NCBI RefSeq assembly: GCF_052161615.1 | Contig: NZ_CP197417.1 | Location: 3,100,001-3,164,000 of the forward strand | DNA from: Aeoliella sp052161615 | Lineage (GTDB): Bacteria > Planctomycetota > Planctomycetia > Pirellulales > Lacipirellulaceae | Direction of reading: 5' to 3' | Length of the DNA: 64,000 bases | Part shown: in pieces, positions 53,205 through 62,680 of the stretch | Layout of the letters: each line of letters opens with the position of its first letter | Numbering within the stretch: the first letter of the stretch is position 1 | Made by a program: the position numbers and the translations under genes | The notes under the pieces: generated by a model | What the model was told of the DNA's origin: nothing | The model's input: only the letters and a program-made list of their open reading frames with translations | Database searches by the model: none

Positions 53205-53678
53205 CGGCGGGAGGTTTTGTTTGCTTCCCTTAGCAATTGGTGACACTTTCTCATGTCCCGATGGGTTCCCGCTGCGGGGCGAGCCGCAGCCGTGTATCTT
53301 TTCTATCATCCAAAGTGCCGCTGGAGTGGTCGCTTGCTTGCACTCCGGGCACCGACGCTTCCGGCTCGCCGAGGTTGGTTCCCACTCGACCAGTTCAGAA
53401 ATCCGTACGAACTTTTTTCAGCTAGCGGCGAGAAAAACCCGTGCGTGCTGCGTAGTGATGTACTATGTTGATCGCGTCGGCTCGAAAGGTTCGAGCGCGA
53501 TGACACAGTGATGTCGGGACGACTTCACAGGCGAGAAACTGGGCAAGGCATGTCGGAAATCGCTCTAGGGCGGTGGGCACGGTTTTGGTACGTTGCCCCA
53601 CGTCGAGAAGGTGCTCGACCGATGCTAGCATGCAGCCCGCGTCGCCCGCTGTTACCCACCGCGAACCTGGAGTGAAGC
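53205..53678. other. Intergenic region after the pyruvyl transferase-like gene
   Basis: 474 bp with no supported gene. It contains a terminator-like hairpin at 53271-53290 and a bulged stem at 53471-53501 (ATCGCG-bulge-CTCGAA / TTCGAG-CGCGAT). Short frames here have no recognisable product. Confidence 0.5.
53271..53290 (+). terminator. Terminator-like hairpin
   Basis: GCTGCGG / CCGCAGC with a 6-nt loop, 67 nt after the stop at 53204, followed by CGTGTATCTTTTCTAT, which is T-rich. Suits termination of the pyruvyl transferase-like transcript. Confidence 0.5.
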
Positions 53679-54680
53679 ATGGAAGCTCGCTCGAAGTACA
53701 CGGCCACCGCGCCCGCTACTCTTGCTATCAGTGCCTTGGTGCTGTGCCTTCTTGCGTCCGTGGCCGATGCCGCACGCTATCAGACCACGAACTTCATCAT
53801 TCAAGCTCCGACGCCCGAATTGGCGAAGGAGATTGGCGACACGGCCGAGTACTGGCGCCGCGAACTGGCGATCAAATGGCTTGGTCAAGAGATGCCGCCG
53901 TGGTCCCGTGCTTGTCCGATCAAGGCCGACGTGGCACCTCACATGGGTGCCGGCGGCGTGACGACGTTTGTGTTCGATCGCGGCGAAGTCTTCGACTGGA
54001 ACATGACGGTCACCGGCTCACGCGAGCGAGTGCTCGATTCGGTGCTGCCGCACGAGATTACGCACACGATCTTTGCCTGCCACTTCCGCCAACCCCTGCC
54101 CCGTTGGGCCGACGAGGGTGCTTGCACCACGGTGGAACATAAGAGCGAAATTGCCAAGCAAGAAGATTTGCTCATTCGCTTCCTGAAGACCGGCAAGGGG
54201 ATTCCGTTCGCCAGCATGTTTGCGATGAAGGAGTACCCCCAGGACGTGCTGCCACTTTACGCTCAGGGTCATTCGCTGACGCGGTACTTGATCGGCACCT
54301 ACGGTCAGGCGAAGTTCCTGGAGTTCATTGCCGATGGCATGGCCGACGAGAACTGGCCCCGCGCGGTGAAGCAACACTACGGCCACGACAGCCTGTACGC
54401 TCTGCAAAACGACTGGCTGAATTGGGTAAAGCAAAACCGTCCCGAACTGCCGGGCGAGATGCAAGGCGGCCAGGTGATGCTGGCGAGCAACAACGCCGTG
54501 CCAGCAACCCCTCAGCCGCCGATCACGCCGGCTGATTCGGTTGCGACAACAAGCCACGAGTCGGCGTACCTAAAGGTTGTCCGTGATCAGCAAGGCCAAG
54601 TTGTCCGCCGCGCCGAAGGCCAAGCCCCGGCTTATGTCGACGCTCCGCCCGCGGGTGCCGAGAAGACTTACTGGCGGTAG
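53679..54680 (+). CDS. Exported gluzincin-type metallopeptidase
   Basis: 333 residues. A signal peptide-like N-terminus (ATLAISALVLCLLASVADA, cut near 31) precedes a domain with the zinc motif HEITH near 125-129 and a third ligand Glu in RWADEGACTTVE about 20 residues on: the gluzincin pattern of the peptidase MA-like families. A later YAQGHSLTRYLIGTYG segment supports this fold. The tail is Pro/Thr/Gln-rich and ends in AEKTYWR. The substrate is unknown; location is probably periplasmic or outside the cell. Confidence 0.8.
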   Translation: MEARSKYTATAPATLAISALVLCLLASVADAARYQTTNFIIQAPTPELAKEIGDTAEYWRRELAIKWLGQEMPPWSRACPIKADVAPHMGAGGVTTFVFDRGEVFDWNMTVTGSRERVLDSVLPHEITHTIFACHFRQPLPRWADEGACTTVEHKSEIAKQEDLLIRFLKTGKGIPFASMFAMKEYPQDVLPLYAQGHSLTRYLIGTYGQAKFLEFIADGMADENWPRAVKQHYGHDSLYALQNDWLNWVKQNRPELPGEMQGGQVMLASNNAVPATPQPPITPADSVATTSHESAYLKVVRDQQGQVVRRAEGQAPAYVDAPPAGAEKTYWR

Positions 54681-54709
54681 ATTGCCAGAGAGCTTCGTGA
54701 AGTTGCCAC

Positions 54710-54731
54710 GGCCCCAACGGGCCCCGCTCGC
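54710..54731 (+). repeat. Short dispersed palindromic repeat, copy 3
   Basis: GGCCC-CAAC-GGGCC followed by CCGCTCGC, 30 bp after the metallopeptidase stop codon. Same unit as at 10081 and 17133. Confidence 0.7.
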
Positions 54732-54863
54732 TCCGAGCTTGCGGCGATACGTTCTGGTAATTGGAAAGACTGTGGGAGGCCTCTCCGAGGCCGATTTCTA
54801 CGTTGCGGCATCGGGCTAGGAGAGCCGTCCCACAAGAAATCGCGTGGAGCGCTTGGGGAACTT

Positions 54864-56012
54864 CTAGAGTCCGGGGTCGGGGACCACCCGGCTCACTTTG
54901 CGAGCGACGGCACCTGCTGTCATTATTGCGAGCAGCGCAATGGCAGCGCTTGCCGGCTCGGGGACCGAGGCCGCGCTGGTGGACCCCGCCGCGATACCAG
55001 TGGATAGCCCGGTGGACATTCCGTAGTTGGCCTTCCAGACTTCGTAGTCGGCCGCGTCGAACTGGCTTCCTAGCCCATCCCGCCACACGGTGTAGTCGGC
55101 GAGATTGACAATGCCATCGCGGTTGAAGTCGCCGGGCGAAGACTCGATTCCAGTCAATGGGTCATTTGAGACAACTTCCCAAACAGTTTCGCGCACCAAC
55201 TGCCCAAGTAAAGCGGTCGGCATTATGTCGCGGCCATGTGTTCCCGGTGTTGAAGGCCAAAACCCATTCTGTAGTTCTGGGTAGAGGACGGGATTCTGCT
55301 TGTGCATCACCGCCCACATTGTCGTCTGAGCGACGTAACGGCCCACGTTATTAGCATGCCTAGTATCACGATATAGGTCACCAGCGTCGCTAATGCCCGG
55401 GTACGCCCCCTCCTCAAACTTTCGATCTAAGGCAGCCCATACATCGCCGACTGGGACTAAGTTTACTCGTCGCCCAGGCAGATCCTCGCGAACCTCAGCC
55501 AGCGCATATTCATACCATGAACGTCGATGTACCATGTCGCCGGAGTCTTCGTAAACCGCATCGGGGTCGGCATACCACTCTTCTCGAAATCCGCTCGCTT
55601 GGTCGGCCTCCCATGGCCAAGTTGCGTACATCAGAATCTCGGCGTCATCGTTGGTCATCTGCGCCATGGTAACGAAGGACTGAATCTCCGTCGCATTGCT
55701 ATATCCCGTGTAGGGCTGGAGCGTAACAACATCCCACTCATTATTCGCAAGCGCCTGCGTAAAGTACCCGAAACTCGACGGATCGGCACAAACGCTCTGA
55801 GGATTCGCCAGCATGTTGGACAGGGCCGAAGCACACTTGATATGCCAGCCGACTTCGTCATGGAGGGGACGGTTCGGGAATGCAGTTACCCAAGTATCGG
55901 CCGTCAGCGAATTCCCCACATGGAAGCTGCGAAACTCATCAGCGCGACCGACCGCACAAAGAGAGGCCAGCGTCGCAACTAGCGATAGAAGACTTCGATA
56001 AGAGAACCGCAT
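54864..56012 (-). CDS. Exported SGNH-hydrolase-like PEP-CTERM protein
   Basis: 382 residues from 56012, where a signal peptide begins (MRFSYRSLLSLVATLASL). The first motif, FHVGNSLTAD (Ser near residue 34), and the late DTRHANNVGRY (Asp-x-x-His near 232) are placed as in SGNH/GDSL esterases; VVTLQPYTGYS and LMYATWPW are consistent. A dockerin-like stretch GDFNRDGIVNLADYTVWRDG with a second DAADYEVWKANYG follows near 302-340, then PEP-CTERM (VPEPASAAIALLAIMTAGAV, then Arg/Lys). Probably a surface-sorted esterase; no activity is shown. Confidence 0.78.
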   Translation of the reverse strand: MRFSYRSLLSLVATLASLCAVGRADEFRSFHVGNSLTADTWVTAFPNRPLHDEVGWHIKCASALSNMLANPQSVCADPSSFGYFTQALANNEWDVVTLQPYTGYSNATEIQSFVTMAQMTNDDAEILMYATWPWEADQASGFREEWYADPDAVYEDSGDMVHRRSWYEYALAEVREDLPGRRVNLVPVGDVWAALDRKFEEGAYPGISDAGDLYRDTRHANNVGRYVAQTTMWAVMHKQNPVLYPELQNGFWPSTPGTHGRDIMPTALLGQLVRETVWEVVSNDPLTGIESSPGDFNRDGIVNLADYTVWRDGLGSQFDAADYEVWKANYGMSTGLSTGIAAGSTSAASVPEPASAAIALLAIMTAGAVARKVSRVVPDPGL

Positions 56013-56147
56013 ACCCACAGACGCCTCAATGTTCCGGACTTCCAAATAGCATGGATTCACTCATTCTAAATGGGAGCTCCCGATCCTACAACCAAATGCA
56101 TTTGAACGCCTGGAAAATAGCGGGCCGTCGGCGCGAGTTTGTCGGTA

Positions 56148-57092
56148 TCAGTCCACCAGCAGCAGCTTTGCCACGTGGTAGAACACGGGGGCGGCGAAGC
56201 AGATGGCGTCGATGCGGTCGAGGACGCCGCCGTGGCCTTCGACTAGCGTGCCGAAGTCGCGGACGCCGCGATCGCGCTTGATGGCCGACATGGTCATTGC
56301 ACCCGCAAAGCCCATCACCGCGATCAGCATGCTCACGAGGGCGGTGTGCCACAGCTCGTGGAACGGCTGGAAGAACAGGTGGTACGTCATGCCGACAAGG
56401 GCGGTGCTCGCTGCGCCACCGAGCATGCCTTCCCAAGTTCGTGTGCCACTAACATTGGGCGAAATGACGTTGCGGCCGTAGAGGCGGTCCCAGGCGAACA
56501 TCAGGGCTTCGCTCACCAGCGACATGATCACCAGGAAGAATAACAGTCGCGAGCGATCGCTGTAGTCGCCGTAGTTCAGGTACAAAATGGCCGGCGCGAA
56601 GCCAAGGCAGTAAACGCAAACGAGCAAACCCGATTGGATCTTGGCGACGCGTTCGAGGAATCGTTTGGTATCGCCAGCGATGGCGACGCGTAGCGGAATG
56701 AACAGGAACCCGAATACCGGGATCAGGATGCTGTAGATGTCGTAGCGATCGTACCCCACCAGCACGTAGTGCAGCGGCGTGAAGAAAAAGAACACCCAGA
56801 ACAGCGCGCGATGGTCGCCATGCCGAGTGGGGGTGAGCGTGATGAACTCGCGTAGTGCCCAGAAGCTAATCAGGCCGAACAGCACGACGGTGAGGCCGCG
56901 GCTGAGGAACGCCACGGCCAGCAAACAGCAAATGATCCACCACGCCCGAAGCCGGCCGTTGAAGGCGTTGACGGCCGCCGGATTGATACCCAACTGCGGC
57001 TGCCTGGCCAATAGCTGACCAAGCACCGTCGCCGCGCTCAAGAAAGCGACGATGGTGCCGGCGAGGGCCCAGTTGAGTTGGATGGGAGTCAT
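56148..57092 (-). CDS. Phosphatidate cytidylyltransferase (CdsA-like)
   Basis: 314 residues with about eight transmembrane helices. Makes CDP-diacylglycerol from phosphatidate and CTP at the inner membrane. The CDS signature is seen near the C-terminus: SAIKRDRGVRDFGTLVEGHGGVLDRID, matching S-x-x-KR-x4-KD..G..HGG.-DR-D, with RD in place of KD. Some members of this branch act beside acyltransferases; here the plsC-like gene is upstream by 63 nt on the same strand. The symbol cdsA is likely but not certain. Confidence 0.88.
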   Translation of the reverse strand: MTPIQLNWALAGTIVAFLSAATVLGQLLARQPQLGINPAAVNAFNGRLRAWWIICCLLAVAFLSRGLTVVLFGLISFWALREFITLTPTRHGDHRALFWVFFFFTPLHYVLVGYDRYDIYSILIPVFGFLFIPLRVAIAGDTKRFLERVAKIQSGLLVCVYCLGFAPAILYLNYGDYSDRSRLLFFLVIMSLVSEALMFAWDRLYGRNVISPNVSGTRTWEGMLGGAASTALVGMTYHLFFQPFHELWHTALVSMLIAVMGFAGAMTMSAIKRDRGVRDFGTLVEGHGGVLDRIDAICFAAPVFYHVAKLLLVD

Positions 57093-57155
57093 GGAGTGGA
57101 CTGGTGAAGTGGTGTCATTCCGACGGGAGTTCTGCGACCGAGGAATCTAGGTTGC

Positions 57156-57764
57156 CTAATTTTCTCGTTCGCGCAGCTTCAGCACCGCCGCCCGTGCACG
57201 GTCGAGAAACTCATTCTTCGTTTCTCCAGCCTCTAACCACAAGGGTGGGCCGAACGTCACGGTGGACAGCAGTGGTACAGGCAGGAACTCGCCTCGCGGC
57301 AGGATGCGGTTCATGTTGTCGATGTAAACGGGGATCAGCTCAAGGTCGGGGCGTTTCTTGGCCAGGTAGTAGAGGCCGCTCTTGAACTCGCCCACCGTCT
57401 CGCCGCTCGAACGTCCCCCTTCGGGGAAGATGATCACCGAGTAGGTCCGCCCGATCTCGCGGATCATGATGTCCACGGGGCTTTGGTGGACCTTGATCTC
57501 TTTGCGGTCGATGAGCATCGCGTTGTAAATCTTCGCGATGTACGGCCGGACGATGCCGCGGCTCCAGTAGTCCTTAGCCGCCGCGGGACGGGTGAGCTTA
57601 CGGACCTCGTGTGGAAGTGCCGACCAGACAAGCACCACGTCGAGGTGGCTCGTGTGGTTGGCGAAGTACACACGCTGGCACGTGTCGGGCTGGCTATCCA
57701 CCCAACGCACGCTCGCGCCGCTCAATAGTCGCGCGGTGGTGGTGAGGATGGCTTCGGTGATCAT
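57156..57764 (-). CDS. 1-acyl-glycerol-3-phosphate acyltransferase-like (PlsC family)
   Basis: 202 residues. Acyl transfer to a lysophospholipid-type acceptor. Block I NHTSHLD (HX4D, near 32-38), an invariant block II-like Arg in IDRKEI, and block III FPEGGRSS near 115 are all present. Short compared with many PlsC, and without an N-terminal membrane domain. With the CdsA-like gene it gives two successive steps of phospholipid synthesis. Confidence 0.85.
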   Translation of the reverse strand: MITEAILTTTARLLSGASVRWVDSQPDTCQRVYFANHTSHLDVVLVWSALPHEVRKLTRPAAAKDYWSRGIVRPYIAKIYNAMLIDRKEIKVHQSPVDIMIREIGRTYSVIIFPEGGRSSGETVGEFKSGLYYLAKKRPDLELIPVYIDNMNRILPRGEFLPVPLLSTVTFGPPLWLEAGETKNEFLDRARAAVLKLREREN

Positions 57765-57866
57765 GCCAGCATGCGGACAGGTAGTGAATCGTGGGAGGGC
57801 TCCAAAGTTGCAGCCTCCATTATGATCGCCGCCGCCACGCTTCGCGAGTGTGCGAGGGTCGATCCG

Positions 57867-59111
57867 TTACGCGAGTGCCGGTTCCAGTGCTTCCATTTCC
57901 GGCTCAGGTTCCGGTTTGGCGGCCACTTCGAGCGTGTTTGCTATCTCCGGCAGCCGCTCGGGGAAGTCGAGCACCACGCCGGTTTTCTTCTCGTAGAGGC
58001 CCGCAATCAGGTCTTCGTACCCGTGGACCATGGCATCGAGCGACCATCGCTCGACCACCATCTGCCGAGCGGCGCTCCCCATCCGCTCGCGACGGAGCGG
58101 GTTATTCATGAGCTCAACCACCCATCCCGCCAGACGGTCGGCGTCGCCGGGCGGAGCGACGTAGCCCGTGTGGCCTTCGAGGACCGATTCGCTGACCGAG
58201 CCAACGTTGGTCGCCACGGTGGGGGTCGCGCAGCTCATCGCTTCGAGAATCGAAACGGGGTTCGCCTCGTTGTCGGAAGTGAGAACGTTGACATCGGCGA
58301 CGTTCAACAGCGCCGGAATGTCACTTCGCGTGCCAAGAAACGTCAGGCAGTCGGCGAGCGAAAGTTGGCGGGCACGAGTTTCGAGCCGCTCGCGCTCCGG
58401 CCCATCGCCGACCACCAGGAACCTGGCCTCGGGAACTTGCCGGGTGACGCGCAGGGCGACTTCGAGGAACAGCTCGTGATTCTTCTCGGGCCGCAGCGCT
58501 GCGACGATCACGGCCACTGGCGCGGCGTGGGGAATGCCGAGTTCGTGTCGCAGTTGCTCCACGTCGATCCCTGGCGCGAAGCGATCGGTGTCGACGCCAT
58601 TAGGTATCACGGCGACTTTGGTTTGCGGAAAGCGTTCGCACTCGACCAGAAACCGTCCGTGGCGTTCGGCGACGCCGATAAACGCATCGGTGATCGGCGT
58701 AAGCAACCGATTGAGCCGCCCCACGCCATCGGGCCAGCCCGTGCTATGTAGCGCCGAGCAAACCACCGGCACGCCCGCCCACCACGCGGCAATGCGTCCC
58801 CAGAACATCTTATCGCCTGCTCCGACGGTCACCACGGCGTCGATTTTGCGATCGCGCATCAATCGCGCTAGCCGGCCGACGACGCGGAAGTCGGACTTCT
58901 TTTCGATGAACTCGGCGTGGACGGGGATCTCGCCGGCGAGCATCTCGCCGAGCGGGCCGCGTTCTTTTAGGCAGCAGATCTCAGGGACCACGCGGTCGCG
59001 GTCCAACCGGCGAACGAGATTCACCAACAGCGTCTCCGCGCCACCAACGGGCATCGAAGTCACTAGGAACAAAGTCCGTAGCGGTGCAGTACGTATCGTG
59101 GAGTCGGGCAT
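57867..59111 (-). CDS. Glycosyltransferase, GT-B group 1 family
   Basis: 414 residues. N-terminal Rossmann domain opens LRTLFLVTSMPVGGAETLLVNLVRRL, typical of GT4, and the C-terminal domain has the donor-site pattern PVAVIVAALRPEKNHELFLEVA, FLVVGDGPERERLE, VLTSDNEANPVSILEAMSCATPTVATNVG with the E-x7-E motif near 290-300. Retaining transfer of a nucleotide-sugar; the acceptor is unknown. Follows the flippase by 6 nt. Confidence 0.9.
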   Translation of the reverse strand: MPDSTIRTAPLRTLFLVTSMPVGGAETLLVNLVRRLDRDRVVPEICCLKERGPLGEMLAGEIPVHAEFIEKKSDFRVVGRLARLMRDRKIDAVVTVGAGDKMFWGRIAAWWAGVPVVCSALHSTGWPDGVGRLNRLLTPITDAFIGVAERHGRFLVECERFPQTKVAVIPNGVDTDRFAPGIDVEQLRHELGIPHAAPVAVIVAALRPEKNHELFLEVALRVTRQVPEARFLVVGDGPERERLETRARQLSLADCLTFLGTRSDIPALLNVADVNVLTSDNEANPVSILEAMSCATPTVATNVGSVSESVLEGHTGYVAPPGDADRLAGWVVELMNNPLRRERMGSAARQMVVERWSLDAMVHGYEDLIAGLYEKKTGVVLDFPERLPEIANTLEVAAKPEPEPEMEALEPALA

Positions 59112-59117
59112 GGTTTG

Positions 59118-60647
59118 TCAGGCTTCACGGGCAAGGGGCGAACGCATGCCGGGGAACCAGCGACCAACACGATCGCGAGCCACACGGACAATGTTCTCCC
59201 GCTCTTCGTTAGAGAAAATCCAAGGGGTAAACACACACACGAAGGCAACCACCGCGCCGCAGGCGATGGCGATGCTGGTGCCTTGCGACAGACCAAAGGG
59301 CAACAGCACAATCAGCATGCTGCCCCGGTCGAGCCGCATATCGAGGCGCCAGTTGACGATCAGCTGCGCGACCATCGCCGCCATGGTGGCGAGCGCCGTC
59401 GCCATGACGGCACCTTGCAGTCCCAGAAGTGGCAGCAGCATGAAGTTGAGCGCAACGTTGCCACCCAGGCCAATCGCAAGTGGAATCGTCGCGTGCCGAG
59501 TCTTTTCGGCACACCAGACGTAGGTTTGCGAAACCAGCAGCAGGCTAAACCACACGCACGAGGCTAGCGCCCAGGGCAGGACGTAGAGACCTTCGTCGTA
59601 CTTGCCGCCGAACGCGAGGTGGAACAGCACGGGAGTAAACAGCAAGACGCCGATGCCCAGAGCGAACATGCCCACGGCACCGAACTTCAAGGTCAAACGC
59701 AACTGCGACGACACCGCGTCGCGATTACCGGTTTCCCAGTCGTGGCTTAGATGGGGCGTGATCGCGCCGACCAGCAGGTTGGCGACCGATACCAGGATCA
59801 TCGGCACGAGCATGCTGGTGTGGTAGTTGCCTACCAACACCAGGGCTTCGTGCTCTTGGAGACCGGCGTAATGAATCACCATGAAGCGATCGATCACGGC
59901 AAACAGGTTCGACAGCAAATTGGTCGCCCACACCCACACGGCGAATCGCAACAGCGGTGGCCAGAACGTACTGTGCGGCTCGGCTTCGGTTTCTTCGACC
60001 GTTTTCCAGTCAATTCGGCGCGACCACACAAGCACCGCCGCCGCGGAAAACAAACAGGCGGTGCCGTACGCGGCGATGATGCTCCATGAATCGGTCCGCC
60101 AGACCAACAGCAGCGTGAGCGAGAGCGCGGCGAACAACATGCTCTGGATAAACTGCATTGCCGACACCACGCGGAAGACGCGAAGGCCCGCGAACACGGC
60201 TTCGAGGAAGTGGTGCAAGATGACAGCCGCCAGGACCACGGCCACCAGTGCCATGAGCGATCCCTTCGACGAGTCGCCAAACACGAGCCACGCGAACTGC
60301 GGACGGAACAGAATCATCGCTCCTACCGTCAGACCGGTAAGAGTGACGGTCCACACGGTGGTACGGATCATGAACGTCTGCAGCTGGCCGCGCTGGCGGA
60401 AGCGTTCGAGGTAACGCCCAAACGAGCCGGGAAGACCGAGCACGGCCACCGGTGCTGCGAGCAGCAGAAATCCATAGGCCATGTCCCACACGCCAAGGGC
60501 GTCGGGCTCAAGCCATCGGCAAAACAACACCCCGCGGCCGAAGCCAATGCTTCGCTGCACGAGGTTCACCACCAGCAGCACCGCCACGCTCGCCAGGAGC
60601 GTATCGGGCCGGATGGGCGACGTTCGGAAATTGGAGTCCTTGGCCAT
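59118..60647 (-). CDS. Polysaccharide flippase (Wzx/MATE-like)
   Basis: 509 residues from 60647 with about fourteen transmembrane helices. The N-terminal RSIGFGRGVLFCRWLEPDALGVWDM segment is typical of polysaccharide biosynthesis proteins of the MOP exporter superfamily, which flip lipid-linked repeat units across the inner membrane. Gaps of 8 nt to the deacetylase and 6 nt to the glycosyltransferase show one operon. Confidence 0.87.
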   Translation of the reverse strand: MAKDSNFRTSPIRPDTLLASVAVLLVVNLVQRSIGFGRGVLFCRWLEPDALGVWDMAYGFLLLAAPVAVLGLPGSFGRYLERFRQRGQLQTFMIRTTVWTVTLTGLTVGAMILFRPQFAWLVFGDSSKGSLMALVAVVLAAVILHHFLEAVFAGLRVFRVVSAMQFIQSMLFAALSLTLLLVWRTDSWSIIAAYGTACLFSAAAVLVWSRRIDWKTVEETEAEPHSTFWPPLLRFAVWVWATNLLSNLFAVIDRFMVIHYAGLQEHEALVLVGNYHTSMLVPMILVSVANLLVGAITPHLSHDWETGNRDAVSSQLRLTLKFGAVGMFALGIGVLLFTPVLFHLAFGGKYDEGLYVLPWALASCVWFSLLLVSQTYVWCAEKTRHATIPLAIGLGGNVALNFMLLPLLGLQGAVMATALATMAAMVAQLIVNWRLDMRLDRGSMLIVLLPFGLSQGTSIAIACGAVVAFVCVFTPWIFSNEERENIVRVARDRVGRWFPGMRSPLAREA

Positions 60648-60655
60648 CGTTTGAC

Positions 60656-61531
60656 CTACGCACTCCATGCCGGTTTGGTGGTCGCCACGTTCGTAGCGGG
60701 AGGCACGCCCGGATTAAACGTGGGGCTGGTCATCTGCTTTACGCCATCGACGCTCAGCCAGTGCTTGAAGCGAATGAACTCGGGGTCGGCGTGGAAGCGT
60801 TCGAGGTGAAACGCGTCGCGGCCCGGGAAGTTGTAGCCCCCGTAGGCCGTGCAAACTCCCGCAAACCCGGCATCGCGGGCGACCTGGAAGCCTTCGGCCG
60901 TGAGATTCTGCGGTTGGCCAAATGGGAAGGCGAAGTACTTCACGCTTTGGCCAGTCATCTCTTCAAGGTCGTGCTTCGAGCCGACGATCTCGTCGACCAG
61001 TTGAGGCGAATCGACCTTGGCGAGGTCGGCATGAGTGCGGGTATGAGCTCCCAGCTCCACGCCAGCGCGGGCGAGCGAACGAATCTCCGCCGGCGTGTTC
61101 GGCGCCAAGGGCTTGCCCAATTCCACATCGTGCGAAAATGGCTGTCCCGACAGCACGTTGCCGGTGGTCACGAAATACGTGAAGGGCAGCTTCTGTTCGA
61201 GGAGCAGGGGTATCGCGTAGTCCATGTTGTCGGCGTAACCGTCGTCGAACGTAATCACGGCCGTCGGGCGGTGGTTCTTGCCACGGACGATGCGCCGCTG
61301 CGCTTCGGCGAGCGACACCACGTCGAATCGGCTCGATAGCCAGTTCATTTGATCGGCGAACGCCTTACGCCCCATGGTCCAGGGATTAGGGTGCTCGTCC
61401 GAGACGCGGTGGTAGAACAAGATCTGTACCGGCTCGCAACTTCGCGCGCGGCGCAGCAGGTCCATGGTCGTCCGCCACGGCGCGACGGCGTGGTAGTAGG
61501 TATTCAGCAGTAGTCGCTTGGCGGTGTTCAC
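60656..61531 (-). CDS. Polysaccharide deacetylase (NodB domain)
   Basis: About 291 residues if GTG at 61531 is the start; TTG at 61543 and ATG at 61465 are alternatives and none has a clear Shine-Dalgarno. Metal-dependent removal of acetyl groups from polysaccharide. NodB motif 1 TFDDGYADN near 95 (both Asp), motif 2 GAHTRTHADL near 160 with the His pair, and later FAFPFGQPQNLT. Part of the exopolysaccharide operon, 18 nt after the acetyltransferase-like gene. Confidence 0.86.
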   Translation of the reverse strand: MNTAKRLLLNTYYHAVAPWRTTMDLLRRARSCEPVQILFYHRVSDEHPNPWTMGRKAFADQMNWLSSRFDVVSLAEAQRRIVRGKNHRPTAVITFDDGYADNMDYAIPLLLEQKLPFTYFVTTGNVLSGQPFSHDVELGKPLAPNTPAEIRSLARAGVELGAHTRTHADLAKVDSPQLVDEIVGSKHDLEEMTGQSVKYFAFPFGQPQNLTAEGFQVARDAGFAGVCTAYGGYNFPGRDAFHLERFHADPEFIRFKHWLSVDGVKQMTSPTFNPGVPPATNVATTKPAWSA

Positions 61532-61549
61532 AGCAACAACCAATCGAGT

Positions 61550-62680
61550 TTACGAGTGCGAGGCGGGAGTAGGCGAGACGAGCGGACGCAGGCCAGCTTT
61601 AACGGCCGAAGCGACCGAGTCAGCCCAGTCGGCCGTTTGCGCGAGCCAGTTCGACGAGTGGCTTGGCGAGTAAACTCGCAGCCGGCTCGTTCCGCGAGGC
61701 GTCGCACGCCAGTGGGGTTTGTAAGGTTCGTCGCCACGCAGCAGGTCAAGCTGCGTGCGTCCTTCGGCGATTGCGTTTTGCAGGAACAAGATCATCGACA
61801 GCCGGCCTGGTTCGTCGGCAAGACGCTCGGGATCGAGTCCACCCTGGTAGGCGTAGATCGCCTTCGTGCCCGCGAAGTGGTACTCCACGGCGATCGGCGA
61901 GCCGTCGAGTTCGAGCCATGACAAGCGAAGTTGGTCGTTGGCGAGCAGTTTCTCCGCCACCACTTGGTGAAATGCAGCGAAACGGGGCGACGCGAAACAG
62001 CCCGGTTCGCCCAGGCTATTGCGACGGCGCTGGTGCAGATCCACCAGTACCGGCCACGCTTCGCGAAGTTGATCATCAGTCTCGACACGATGCCACTGCA
62101 CCCGGTCGGAGAGCAGCACGCGGTCGTGGGCCTGGCGAAGCTGCTTGCGGTGCGACTTCGATTGCATCGCCAGGAACTCGCCCCAGGTCGCAGGCAAATC
62201 AATCGCCCAGCACTGCCCTTCGGGCGCCCACGTTGCGCGACAATCGTGGCCTTCGAGCAGTTTGGCGAGTGCCTGCATGGTCCCGTCTTGGTCGTCGATC
62301 GCATCGAGCTCCAACCGATTCCAGTCATCGGCCTTCGCTAGATGGGTGGCGATGGCCTCCAGTGCTTGAACGCGGGTAGCGGGGTCGCACAGCACGCTCA
62401 AGTGGTCGCTGCACACCTCGCCACCGCCGAGCCACCGCAGCACGACACCACGTGCACGTGATCGCTGCGCGTACCACGGGGCGATGGCAATCACTTGGTT
62501 GTTGTGGTCGCGAACGACCACGACGTACAGCGAATCGTGCTTCGATCGATGGTAGTGGTCCCACCAAGTGACGAGCCAATCGTAGGAACGAAACACGATG
62601 CCCGAATCCAAGCTGTTCCACGCCTCGCGTAGCGCGGGCAGATCAGCAGACTGGCGAACAACTTGGACTTGAAGATTCAA
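61550..62680 (-). CDS. CelD/FemAB-like GNAT acyltransferase
   Basis: 376 residues; the start codon in frame is TTG at 62680, and I found no better one. Two GNAT-like halves. The N-terminal region with VFRSYDWLVTWWDHYH and the C-terminal GSPIAVEYHFAGTKAIYAYQGGLDPE followed by LLRGDEPYKPHW are characteristic of the BcsL/CelD (cellulose biosynthesis) family associated with exopolysaccharide loci, which transfer an acyl or aminoacyl group to a polymer. First gene of the operon with the deacetylase, flippase and glycosyltransferase. Confidence 0.82.
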   Translation of the reverse strand: MNLQVQVVRQSADLPALREAWNSLDSGIVFRSYDWLVTWWDHYHRSKHDSLYVVVVRDHNNQVIAIAPWYAQRSRARGVVLRWLGGGEVCSDHLSVLCDPATRVQALEAIATHLAKADDWNRLELDAIDDQDGTMQALAKLLEGHDCRATWAPEGQCWAIDLPATWGEFLAMQSKSHRKQLRQAHDRVLLSDRVQWHRVETDDQLREAWPVLVDLHQRRRNSLGEPGCFASPRFAAFHQVVAEKLLANDQLRLSWLELDGSPIAVEYHFAGTKAIYAYQGGLDPERLADEPGRLSMILFLQNAIAEGRTQLDLLRGDEPYKPHWRATPRGTSRLRVYSPSHSSNWLAQTADWADSVASAVKAGLRPLVSPTPASHS

